Shown here in pieces: positions 1 through 11,904 of a stretch of DNA of 64,000 nucleotides. Made by a program: the position numbers and the translations under genes. Source of the DNA: Pseudoips prasinana (Eukaryota > Arthropoda > Insecta > Lepidoptera > Nolidae); assembly GCA_951640165.1 (NCBI GenBank), contig OX621266.1, positions 2,170,001 through 2,234,000 of the forward strand, given 5' to 3'. The notes under the pieces were generated by a model. The model saw only the letters and a program-made list of their open reading frames with translations, was not told where the DNA came from and did no database searches. The first letter of the stretch is position 1, and every line of letters begins with the position of its first letter.

Positions 1-2717
1 ACAAACTTGCCAATAAGGTAATTTGTATTGTATGATGCTTTTATACTTAACTTAAACAACTAACTTTTCAAATATGTTGTCGCCTTGCGAATAATGCAGG
101 TACAATTTCTATCGGGTATCAACGAGACCTCTTTTCGCAAATAGCTACGCGGTGATCAGCGAGTACTGTGTGTATCTTTCCTTTACTTCTACATTAGCAA
201 AACAATATAAGCCTATCTAAATTTACATTACTATGTCGATATTTTGACTAGCACTTACAATCAACGATGGTCAAGGATTAGAAATAACTGGCCGATGGAT
301 AACAGCAGAATCGCATATCGTATGACATTTTATATAATAACTTTTACCTACACGCTATATCACTAGACTGTTACTTAAAACTGTATATTGTGTTGTTTAT
401 TGAAAAATAGAGCTATAATCTAAACCTTTAGTCGTTCTTAAAATAATGCACCCTTACGTAATACGGATCACTTTCTGTCTCATTCCCCGAATATAAAAAA
501 TCACATTCAAAGAGAATATATTATTAAGCTGATTGGTTTTTATTTCTTGTTAAGATCGATTCTCAGCTTTACGATATTTAGCTTTACTTGCTTGCAATTG
601 GATATTTCTACCTACCGGTCAGCTAAGTAGACCTATTATGGATAATTCAAAATGTTTATTTATCAAAATGTTTATTTATGTGTGATGATACGGGTTTCAT
701 ATTCAAAATGACATTTGTGTAACTGAGTCCAAAATAATAGTCATTATGATTATATATGATGATACTAATTAGAAAACGCATATAAAAAACTGACTATTAA
801 TAGTGTTTCAATATTATTTTGGCATGGGATAACAAAACAGTGAATTATATTATTTTATTTATACAAGTACTAACTTAATAAAGACGTATTCTCACTAGAC
901 GAGTAAGGCAAAATAGAGGTGATCCACTAAATCAACAAAGTAACAGCGATGTCACCTAAACGTCATCCGTTTTGGAAGTATTGCCAGTATCAAAATTGTA
1001 TTTATTACCAGGTAGAAAAAGCACTGCTCATTGAATATCCCACCCTCAACCAACGTCCGCTGTAAACATTATTTAACTAATCAATGAACTGGTATAGCAC
1101 TAATTAAAAATCCTATAATGAATTTCGATAAGACCTGAGTACATATAGAACCAAAATAATCGTCAAAGTATATACAAAAATAATTGTCAATTTAACTGTC
1201 TATAAGGATTATATAAGTCAAGTATGTGAATTAACTTTATTACACGGGTAATTGTGTAGGCTACCTTCACATGTGACATAGTGTATATAATAGAACAATA
1301 TATACCTAATCTATTTATGCACCATTAGTCATTTGATAAAAATAATTATTAATTTTAATAGCAATAATTAAAAATGAAATATAATAAAAATGACATATAA
1401 TGTTAAAAGAATTCAGTCAAATAAACTTTCCTTCTTACCTCGAAAGCGGTATACTTGCACCTAGCGAGAGCAATACATTTTATATTCCACGAAAATGTAC
1501 AAATAAATTAAAATATATTACATGTAATTTGACAAAAGATTTCATCGACCACAAGTACACCGCAACAAGTCTAAAATAATTTCAATCAATTACAAAACTA
1601 ACCTAAATAATAAATTAAAATTACAAAAATTGTGATGCAGATGACAACCACAGCCCAAATGGCCACACTCCTTGAGAATATCATTATATCTATGGTGTGT
1701 CTATAATCATAAAAAAGTTCTATATTTATATTAATCTAACTAACACTACTAAAACGTATTATTTGGTGGTTACAACTTGTACATATTAATTATAATGAGA
1801 TTAAGCCTGGGCCGAGCCATAACTATTCTTGACATGAGCAGTATTAAGGTCTATAGAGCCAAGAAACAATAATAGCCGAATATAAAGCACACATAGTAAT
1901 TATATGAATGATACATGTAGTAGTGTATATGTATAACAAATTACACATACGGCCGTGCATGACATACCGATCATCGGAGTTCAATGACGCGTGAAGTGAA
2001 CAACACAGTTACAAAAATTCCTCACCCATGAAGTACTATCGTGGATACTTAATATTGTATACAGTACAATCATAATTTGACCACGTCGTGACAATTATAA
2101 TACCAGCAAAGTATTAATTTATCATCCTCAAAACACGTGAGCCCTTCACGAGTTAGAAATGTGAATATGTAAAGAATGGATTTCGAAGGACCAACACACA
2201 AATCAATTCCTAAATTGCGATATGCAACCAAACTCTATGATTTAGAACGTCAAAAATACTGATCTAACACTTCGCTTAATCCCTTTATTTCGACGGTTTG
2301 GAGATACGATGGATCGGTGACCAAAAATTATTATGAAGTGCATGAATTATAGAAAACGTTAACAAATGAGTGATTTATTACATTTCTATAAAATATTGGT
2401 AATCGAAACTATCGTACATTATTGCATTTGAATCTGTCTAAATTGGAGAGACGATATAGAAAATTAAAACATACTAAATTTACTGCCGCTTGGTGGAAAC
2501 TTCGCTGTCAGCTATTTGTCAATGCCACCATAGGCAAGAAACGGGAACGATAATTGAATTATCCATCAGATATACATATCATCCATAGTGCTCCAAGCCC
2601 GTCGACCTACTCACGTCCGTGTGTCACTTACGCGTTGATGAGCGCCGCTGGCTTCGTAGACGTACAAACGTACACGTAGTCCGAGTCGGAGTCAAGTCGT
2701 GCACGGCTGGCCCTGCG
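1..2717. other. syd 3' UTR and downstream DNA
   Basis: A+T-rich and without a supportable open frame. The 3' UTR of syd must start at 2717 and run leftward. Several minus-strand AATAAA hexamers (for example near 2284) are possible poly(A) signals, but I cannot choose one. No recognisable repeat seen. Confidence 0.6.
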
Positions 2718-2839
2718 TTAGGCCGTAGCTACTTGCCATACTATCAAATGGCTCTTAGACGCGCGGTCCGCTAACGAACTGTGCCCGCTCGAAGACCCGT
2801 CCTCGGCCACGACGACACTATCCTCCATTTCAGAGTCAG
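2718..2839 (-). CDS. syd: syd last coding exon, stop codon
   Basis: Acceptor tatcctcacag; phase 1 in. It translates as an acidic/Ser stretch (DSEMEDSVVVAEDGSSSG), then SKSHLIVWQVATA and TAA at 2720-2718. The SHLIVWQV end is the C-terminal signature of JIP3/JIP4 (SHIIVWQVSYTPE). It lies 6.4 kb from the previous exon and is a GC-rich island in A+T-rich DNA, which supports it as an exon. Confidence 0.93.
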
Positions 2840-5800
2840 CTGTGAGGATAAAGCAAATTATTATATTTCTGGTAGATCTTGTTACAGAAAGTGCGAGGCC
2901 AATAAGTTAGCAGGAAATATTAGTAGGATAGTGGAAGCTAAAGGTGTAGTGTCCCGCATTCTATCAACTTCTATTACCAGTTATCAAATTCTGTTGACTA
3001 ATGTGATATGGTGTGGAATACCTCTCAGTCGTCCATAATTTCGGTACTAAACCGTGATGTTCATACAAACATGGACAGCAAATATATGTTTTTAACTAAG
3101 TGCAGTCATTGCGACTAGTGAAGTTCTACTTATTTAAGTAGTACACTCTAATGTGAACAGACACAAAGAACGTAATTGGACACAAAGATGTAATTATGTA
3201 CTAATAAAGGATCAAATGAATGTGCACTGGTTAAGATACCACATTAAAAAAAACTTATTCTCAACATTATTTAGACATCTAATAAAATTCTCCATAAAGA
3301 AAGTAGTTTTATTAATGTAACATTTAAGAAGATGTTAATACTAATATAATTTTTGCGATTCAAGAACGTAATCACGCTAAAGAATGTATTAATACAATGT
3401 TATATGCAATATACATCAAAATGGCAGCCAATTCATTATTATTAGTTGCCTTAACAAAGTAAAGCCAATAGATATCCAAAATGTTTAGTCTTATAACATA
3501 CCATATATAGAACACGAAGTATCTGTTAATATTTACATTACAATAGGTCTATTTTTATTTAGAGACTGTTCATGTAAACGAAGAACCACCCACGGTTTGA
3601 TTAATTCTGAGGTATTTGATACATATGACTTTTCGTTTCTAACAATAATATTATTGTGTAGGGTAGCAGTTTGTCGACATGAATGATTTCGAATAAAAAT
3701 TGGACTTTATAAATACTGGACATTAGCAATATACACGTTAGCAATATTAAAAACATTGTTTAGCAATAAAATATTACTTTATGGTTTTGCGGCGGCCAGC
3801 TTGAATATTGCCCTTACTTACAACATATAAAAGCTTTAACAGTAATTTTAAACTAAATAATGTTTCAATGTTATAAATAAGGAGCATGAGGCAACATATA
3901 TGTAGAACATGTATTTAATTTTTTACAATATTCAAGCATGATGCTGTATTGCGTTGCGGTTTAAACAATTTATGATGATTAAAGTATACTATCAACACCA
4001 AATAAATGTACCTGTACCAGACAATATCGCAGAAATATCAAATTGAATGAATGAATGAATAATGAAGCACTAAAAAGTGATTGACACAAGATTTTCGGCC
4101 CTAGTAAATACCTGGAATCTAGATAGACATGGGAAACATTTAAAATACACTATTTTTCTGGGTGTGGTTGTGTCACATAGGAAATACAATCATTTTTAAA
4201 TTTGTAAGCAATGTTACTGCTGGTTGTGTTTATAAGATTCTAGTATTTGTTTTCTTGCCCCTGGTAAGTGGGATCGCAAAGGTTTCTGTAACCTAACATG
4301 AATAATTAAAATGTAATAAACGTTTAATATTAAAATAATCGTGTAAAATATATATGTTTATGCTGAAAATAAACCACATCTGGATGTGTGAATCTCGAGC
4401 CCACTTTTGAACTAAATTTCAAATATAAATAGATCTTTAAAATCTGAGATATATGAGATATACATTAATGGGACACCTAATCTTACCTTACTAGTTTTTA
4501 AATAAGACGTATATTTCGTTCAGATGGTATTATTTATTTTTAAACTGATGGAAGATCATTTAACATCTACATTCTTAACTACTGAGACGCTCACCTTGAA
4601 ATGCTATACCGCTCACCAATATATTAGTAATGATAAGTGCTACTACTAACTAAACTACTTACAAGACAAGCCTATCGAATAAGTACAGATTGTTTTAGAA
4701 ATCTTATCAGTCGTATTGGAAGATCTGGCTTGTCGAGTAAGTAGCTCACTGCAGGCAACTGGTGGGAATATGATATTGATATGATGCGTATGCGTGACAG
4801 CTTGTACATATGAAGGCGCTTTGGCAGCGTATTATGTAAAATATAACAATAATATTACTTTAAACATGAGTTTAAGTTACTCACACTTATGCTTACACTC
4901 TTAATACTATTAGTGTAACAGATGGTTGAAAAGATTCCTGTTTGTTTATAAATTTTATTTCAGTTTTGAGGAATATATAACAATACATACGTCCGCTACC
5001 AAAAACCCAGTTGCTGGCAATATTGTGAATCGCTACATGCAAGTGTTAGCTTCATGTAATGTTATTTCTTAGCAAGCGTACATGCCGTTTATGCTAAAAT
5101 TCAACGTACCAGTAATAAAAATAAATTAATTATACTACGTTCAGGTACTTTCAGCACTCTCTTAAATCCTGCCATACAATGACGTGGGAGGCTGTGTCGC
5201 GAATGTCATCAGCATGCTCTTCTATAACGGCAAAAGAAAAAACCGAGGCAGTTAAATGTATCTGCATTATGCCTATTTGGTTAGTATTTTCTACTAAAAT
5301 GACGATACTGACACAATATAAAAGCGACTATTTTTTTAAAGAAACATTAAAATAAGTAAATTTCACATTTTAGTAGAATACAACCTAAATTTCAAATCAA
5401 ACAATAGGCACAATAACTTAAAGTATAAAACACTCTTACCGGTCAAATCTAGTATAATTGATCTTATCACTATGTGTATAAGCGTAAAGCGATTCACTAG
5501 TCTACTATTACAAAGCGAAGCTCACTATGGGGATGATACTAAAAGCTGCAATTGTATAATATTCCAGATGAAACGGGTTTTACTTAACAGCTACAATACT
5601 TTATCAGTACACATAATTTTAAAGTTCGCTTAAGGCCATATGTAGTATTTAAATTTTGCAATATCGATGACTATGTATTATATCAATTGTTAAATACGAT
5701 CACTGAGATCTCATGGAGTATTTTTGTATGCAACAATGTTACTTTGCAATTTTATAAATCTTGCGCCTTAATCTAAATCTTCGTTGCCGTCATTTGAATT

Positions 5801-8800
5801 TAGTCACTGATAACCATTTGTAGGTTAGTAGTAATTGACTATATTGCAAAATATAGCAAATCTCCCGTTCCATCAGAATTCAAATGCTAGCCTTTAGTTA
5901 ACTAACGTGCATATTGCTTGTTTTGACTATTATTTCAAACGTTTTTGTATATAGTTACTATTTTTTCGTGTTCGTCAATTTATTTGACGTTACAATAGGC
6001 TAGCTAACCCATATGTAATTTATACAATGACTTACAACCATTGCTTATTAATGTTACATAGTGTTTGTTATGAGGGTAATCTAATAACATATATCTCCCT
6101 GCTTTATAATTTTGTTAAGAAGGCGCCACTTATCATAGCGCATACTTTTTAATATTTAATTGAGAATTAGATGAAGGTGAGGCAGAAAGGCAGAAGTATA
6201 ATGAACTGATGACATAACAAGCCACCAAATTATGGAAACTACAGTGAACAGACGTCAAATCTCTACCTAAAGAATAGTTTAAAGTATAATAATAGCATCA
6301 ATACCCATTGGTACCAAGGGAGATTTTCAGACTAACCACCATTTAATAGATGAAATAAATGCAGAATTAAATCCAAATATATCATCTAAAAATTAAAACT
6401 TAGTATTCCAGTAAGTACGTATGTACTAAATGAAATCTTATTTGCACAAAAATGCGCAGGCAGAATTAATTTAGGTCCATTGTACTTTAATAATACTTAA
6501 TAAACTTTTTGTAATTACAGTAGCTCATAATTATTTCCATAATAAAGCCTCTTAGTAAAATACTGATCGTTCTATTAAAATAATTACGGGCGTTATTTTT
6601 AAAATAGTAAAAAAGATATCACTAAAAGTGATACCGGTTCCCAGAAACAATATAAAATTATGCGTAAGAAGGGACTAATAAAATAAACCACTTCAAACAG
6701 CTTTGAAGTGCCTGTGATCTAAGAAACTTTCATGTATAAAATAAACTACTTTACAAATCAATAGAATTTTTCTGCTATTATCTGCTAAAAGTATCTTAAT
6801 AGGTGTATACATTTTGTTGCACAAGTATCTTATTATTTACCGATAAAATAATGTGTTTAAAAGTAGTAGTAAGTATTTTTGGGAGATGAAAAATCAGGTA
6901 TCCGTTTCCAACTTGAACTAGTTCTTATTATATCAATTATATGACGTGTAGTCCAGACAGCCTGTCCACAAGGGTATATACGTTATTAATATGTAGTTTA
7001 TCAATGATACAATCCAACTAACTTATTTGTAAAGCCATGGGAGCGCTAATATGAATAAACGGATACCTAAATAATTTAATATTAACATTACTTCTACCAC
7101 ATACTTCAGCTTAAAATAAATCACTCGTGAACTTAAAGAGCAGTCAAAACAAATTAATCATAGGAACCAAGTTACAAAGGCAGCGCCTTTTCAGAATAGC
7201 GTCTTTAATTCCTTTTTTATAAAATCTACAGATAAGTTGATGGCACTTTAATGAAATTTAAGCTTTAATATACAAATTATATGAACTATGAAATATATAT
7301 ACCGAACATACTCAAACTATTAAAAACGATGACAATATTAGTGACAATGTTAACATTAGGATGATTTGGTGTCAACCAGTTTAGTAGAGTTGTGACATTA
7401 GTATCGAGTATTTTATTATGAAATTAGTTACGCCAAAATATCTGTGAAGCAAACTAACGATTATACTGTCCAAGATTTTAGTTAAGACATGTTATTATGT
7501 TAATATCGTCGACATTATCTTCGATTCCTACCAACACACATTTCCATTTAATTACTCCCTTACAAAGCTATAGCAATTTTAATATAGGCTCTAGTTAAAA
7601 GTACCCATTGTTACAAATAGAACCTTTTTTGGGACACTTTATATTCAAAATTCTTGTGCTTGTGCAGTTTTTGCCTATTACATATAATAATATAATGAAC
7701 CATAGTTTCTCCCTTTACCAGCGTATTATTATTATATGATTAATTTCTTTCCGATATTTAACATCAATCATACAATTTTAATGTTGTTGCATATCATTAA
7801 CAGAGTTCTTTTATAATGTACAGGGTATTCATTTTATATTAACGGGTAAATAAGACCCTGCACCCCGACTACTCAGTAAACAATACGGACAAAGAATTTA
7901 ATTATGCCAGTAAAAAAAATTACAATTCTAGGAAAATACTTTCCATTTCAATATAAGTAATAATAATAATAATATCTCGGGACAATGTCACACAGATCAT
8001 CCTAGCCCCAAACTAAGCAAAGCTTGTACTATGGGTACCAGGCGACGATAAACATACTTATATAGATAGATAAATACTTATATACATAGAAAACAGCCAT
8101 GACTCAGAAACAAATATTCGTGCTCATCACACAAATATTTGCACTTACTGGGATTCGAACCCAGGACCACCAGCTTCGTAGGCAGGAGCACTACCAACTA
8201 GGCTACGGTGATCGTCTAATATATAAGTGTTAGTTGAGACGAAATATTTATATTATTTAGCCATGTCTATAATATTAAACTGCTAAATTTCGAAGCCTTA
8301 TACCTAAACGTCTGGCACAAAGTATACGACTCGACTAGTAAATAAAATTTTGTATATAGTTGCTGCAAAACCCTACTCTTCCATTTCAGTATGGCAAGTT
8401 CGAAAGTAAAAACGAATTCGCTGTCATAAAAACTTAATATGTAGAATGAACTTTAGAATTAAGTTTTATAAAAATCAATTTATTTTATTTAGTTAGGTGT
8501 AGTCAGATGAACATACATATATAATGATAATCAAAATTATGGCGCTTCTTTTAGCTATGCTGAAACCGGGTAATTGCCCATTGGACAGTTTGATGTATGT
8601 TTAAATAATACTGAGAATCTGTACATTAGACAGTTTCCTACAAGTTTTAATTGAAATAAATAACAAAAGTTTGTGTTTAAAATTATTTATATTCTAATTT
8701 ATTTGACAAGAAAAATTAAGCTCCTTCGATTGAACGAGCTTAAACTCTATGGTATGTACTCGAGTAGTTTACCCGAGTTCCTGTATGCTAAATCAAGAGT

Positions 8801-9216
8801 TAACACCTACCTACCCTAACATTATCATCAGTCTTAACATCTAGCAAGTAAGTGAAATTTAAATCGCAAGATTTGATTACACGTGCCACGATAGTGAAGC
8901 TAAATAGCACCGCATAAATAATATTTTAATTCAAACATAATAAAGGACTTTTATTGATATAAAAAATACACCTTTATATATAAAAAGAAGCCATTTCATG
9001 GGAAAAACGTAAAAGCTAATAATTTCCTACTACTTTGTTGTACTTCCTAAAGATTTAGATTTTTGTATTTGGCTGGATTAGTACTGTGAAGAGGCAAAGA
9101 ACAATTAGGTCTTCAGAGCTTGCCAAGCTGTTTGTGATAACGTTTAATTTAATTAAAAGTATTTTGAAATGATTCTTATCATTTTATGAAGTTATTATAA
9201 CGGATGTGCGACATAC
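2840..9216. other. Large syd intron
   Basis: A 6.4-kb intron. Apart from the inverted SINE at 7958-8217 I see only A+T-rich unique-looking sequence, a short (ATGA)n run near 4046-4060 and no coding signal. Confidence 0.7.
7958..8217 (-). mobile_element. tRNA-headed SINE, family A, inverted copy
   Basis: Reverse strand: a tRNA-like head with A box (TAGCCTAGTTGG) and B box (GGTTCGAATCC), an anticodon-like ACG loop, a body containing CAAGCTTTGCTTAGTTTGGGG, and an (ATT)n tail at 7960-7975. Nearly identical to the copies at 9841 and 49115. tRNA-Arg derivation is plausible from the loop. Confidence 0.88.
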
Positions 9217-9402
9217 CTATTCTGAAGTCGATGTACGAGGCGAGGCGAGCCTCCTGATATGACAAGCATAGGTATAGATGGGGAGTCCTCGCGGGCGAGC
9301 CAGCGACGGGCACAGCCACGAAGAACGTTACCGCGTCGCGATGCCCGTGGAAGCTGAGCTGCGCATGCGCCATGGAGCACCACGGTATGTTGCCGGTAGG
9401 TA
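9217..9402 (-). CDS. syd: syd exon: [17 protein letters not shown] / YIDFRI blade
   Basis: Phase 1 at both ends (186 nt); donor gtatgt. [20 protein letters not shown] then AVTFFVAVP matches [29 protein letters not shown] of JIP3; the last residues YIDFRI match too. The middle conserved block, MLVISGG (JIP3 VLVLSGG), is in another frame, so about 20 residues are read out of frame between conserved ends, with no stop in the main frame. The acceptor is a NAGNAG (cagcag), giving a one-codon choice with exon starts at 9405 or 9402. Confidence 0.9.
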
Positions 9403-9840
9403 CTGCTGGAAAATAGTTTTGATGTGTAATATCTTTCCTCTCAGTTGCTGGATATTTTTGTGGGAGTGATTTTGGAAAAGGGACGGAAATGTGTTACAGA
9501 AAACCGGAAAAGTGCGCAAGCGCGCGCTATTTGATTTTACCAATAAGCGCGCGCGGTGGCTGTGAGCTGCCAACCCATTTTGCGTACGGTTGGTACTGTT
9601 CAAATCACATTATAAATAAATTGGCTTCACATACATTTAATCTCAATTATATTATACGGAATAATAACATATCAGATATTTTAAATAAGGCTCGTTCGTT
9701 TTTTTTTATTATTATTCCGACACGTCGCTTTATACTCTTTAAACAATCTTGTAAATAGTATTAATAAGGTGTCATCGCATACATATTTCTTCAGAATAAT
9801 AATAATAAATTATAAAGTGATCCAAGGACTTACACCATTG

Positions 9841-10127
9841 ACGATCACCGTAGCCTAGTTGGTAGTGCTCCTGCCTACGAAGCTGGTGGTCCTGGGTTCG
9901 AATCCCGGTAAGTGCAAATATTTGTGTGATGAGCACGAATATTTGTTTCTGAGTCATGGATGTTTTCTATGTATATAAGTATTTATCCATCTATATAAGT
10001 ATGTATATCGTCGCCTGGTACCCATAGTACAAGCTTTGCTTAGTTTGGGGCTAGGATGATCTGTGTGACATTGTCCCTAGATAATTATTATTATAATTAT
10101 AATTATTATAATTATAATTATTATTAC
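9841..10127 (+). mobile_element. tRNA-headed SINE, family A, at syd exon boundary
   Basis: Same head, body and tail as the 7958 and 49115 copies, in plus orientation, antisense to syd. The tail is expanded to ATTATTATA/ATTATAATT repeats (10081-10127) and abuts the last base of the syd exon at 10128. Both sides carry CATTG (9836-9840 and 10128-10132), a possible short target-site duplication. Confidence 0.88.
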
Positions 10128-10398
10128 ATTGCCCAGGGCCTCTAGAAGTCGAGGGTTGAGGTCCGAGGGAGTCCCGACTAGATCCTTCTGACAGCGGCAC
10201 GGAGATGACCACACCATTGCTTGTTCCAATCCACAGCCTGCCCGAGCTGATGAGTAGAGCTGTGATCCTCACTAACGAGAAGCCCAGCTTGCCAGTGCCA
10301 AGCATCTTGCTCACGTAAGGCTCAATGTCGACATCTTTGAGATGCTGGTATGTGTGCGCGTGGTACAGCCGCAAAGTGGAATCCATTTTGATTGACAC
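10128..10398 (-). CDS. syd: syd exon: [12 protein letters not shown] / [11 protein letters not shown] blade
   Basis: Ninety codons plus one base, phase 0 in, phase 1 out; acceptor atcattag. [40 protein letters not shown], then VRITALL and [17 protein letters not shown] are almost identical to JIP3, the best-conserved part of the protein. It ends after SRGPGQ at a donor reading AAT then gtaataat. That donor lies at the 3' tail of a SINE inserted at the exon boundary (9841-10127); a consensus donor, gtaagt, survives on the far side of the SINE at 9828-9833. Confidence 0.95.
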
Positions 10399-10689
10399 CT
10401 AATGATAAATAAAATACAGTTATATTTTGATCTCTGCATCCTACCAGAGGGTTTATAGGGGGTTCAACGGTGTGAAAGTTCGGTAATAAAGTAAAACTGA
10501 AGCAATTTTAAATTGGAACCGTGAAGGACAGATGTTGGCTGACTTTATGAAGAAGTATGATTCCTAGCCGTAAAACCTTAAATGGATCTGATTGAGCACA
10601 GTTGATAAACTAAAAAAAGAACTACTCGACGAGATAACAAATATTCAATGACATCTATGCTATCAATGCGAGAGACTCTTTGAATAATG
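10399..10689. other. Intron between syd exon and DIRS element
   Basis: About 290 bases with no recognisable feature. Confidence 0.5.
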
Positions 10690-10759
10690 TATTATGTGTT
10701 CCGATTGACGTCCGAAGTCCATTATGAGAGAGTACATCGTCTGATTTCCGGTGCAGGTC
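10690..10759. repeat. DIRS left inverted terminal repeat
   Basis: The stretch 10707-10759 is the exact reverse complement of 14997-15049 (53 nt). The outer 10690-10706 instead matches, inverted, the first half of the ICR. Confidence 0.88.
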
Positions 10760-11066
10760 AGAATAAAGACGACGAACCAAGGAAACGCCGAAACCGGGAC
10801 TAGTCGCGAGATCTGGATGAAAGGTTTGACTTATTGTCACAACAATTGGTGAGTCATGTGAATAATGTTTTAACCTCGATTCATGCTATTAATGGTTTTG
10901 CACCGGCAGCACCGCCCTTACACTAACAATTTACAATAATAATGTGTCTAATCTAGCTTCAACTTCCATTCAAAATTCGACAACAAAGGTAATTTTGTTG
11001 ATTTAAGTGTTTCGGTAAAAGACCTTACCGAAAACAATTCAGACACGTGTAGTCAAAATTAAAGAT

Positions 11067-11351
11067 ATGCGAAGATTTGAGCATCGATGTGTTGAAGACT
11101 CTTTTAGTCTATTACGTTGGTTCCAGGTGGAACGTAGATTTGCTGCGTTTTCTAATGCCTTTTTAGCACAGAACGAATTCGTTAATACTGCCTTACAGAG
11201 TCTTGTTGATTGGTCAAATTCTTCAGACTTTCAGCTTAACGCTTCCTCTGTTTATGAAAACATGAAACAGCTATTTGGTAATGATTCTGGTTATAAGACA
11301 GTTTGTCACGATATTCTTCAGATAATTTGCCGTAAGCGGGCCGAGGTGTAG
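11067..11351 (+). pseudogene. Possible DIRS gag remnant
   Basis: A 94-residue open stretch between the left end and the RT region, starting MRRFEHRCVEDSFSLLRWFQ. I see no zinc knuckle or clear similarity; the gag call is by position only. Confidence 0.4.
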
Positions 11352-11481
11352 GAATTACGCCGTAGGGATCTCTTAGACAATTTAAAGGATAGATAAACTT
11401 AAAAAGCAGGCACTATCTATCTACCCGTATTCGGCCCAAATTCACGGTGCCCTCAATTTCTACTGCCAATGCAAAGCCATT

Positions 11482-11742
11482 TGCCTGCTGGCGTGGTTGG
11501 CAAATGCTTGCTTTTCACGTCGGAGGTCGTGGGATCGATTCCCACCCAGGACAGATAATTGTGTGCATGAACATGTCTGTTTGTCCTGAGTCTGGGTGCA
11601 ATGATCCATATATGTATGTATTTTCAAAAAGAAAAGTAGTATATGTATTATATCAGTGATCTGGTTTCCATAGTACAAGCTCTGCTTAGTGTGGGATCAG
11701 ATGGCCGTGTGTTAATAATGTCCCAGGATATTATTATTATTT
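11482..11742 (+). mobile_element. tRNA-headed SINE, family B, nested in DIRS
   Basis: A box GCGTGGTTGGCAAATGC, B box GGGATCGATTCCCACC, body with CAAGCTCTGCTTAGTGTGGG, ending CCCAGGATATT(ATT)n. Younger than the DIRS element it interrupts. Confidence 0.87.
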
Positions 11743-11904
11743 CGAGTCTGGCAAAATGCCAATAAAACTAAACAAGCCGAAATCAGAGATTCTGAGCGAT
11801 TCTATCCAAATAATTCCTCAGCCAAAAAGATGAGGGGAGGGGGAAGCAAGTACAAAATGGGAGGAAAGTCGAGTAGTAAAAATAAATGACTCCACAGGAA
11901 TTTC

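Noticed and set aside
2781..3038. Plus-strand 85-codon frame
   Set aside because: It is antisense to the last syd exon and its intron.
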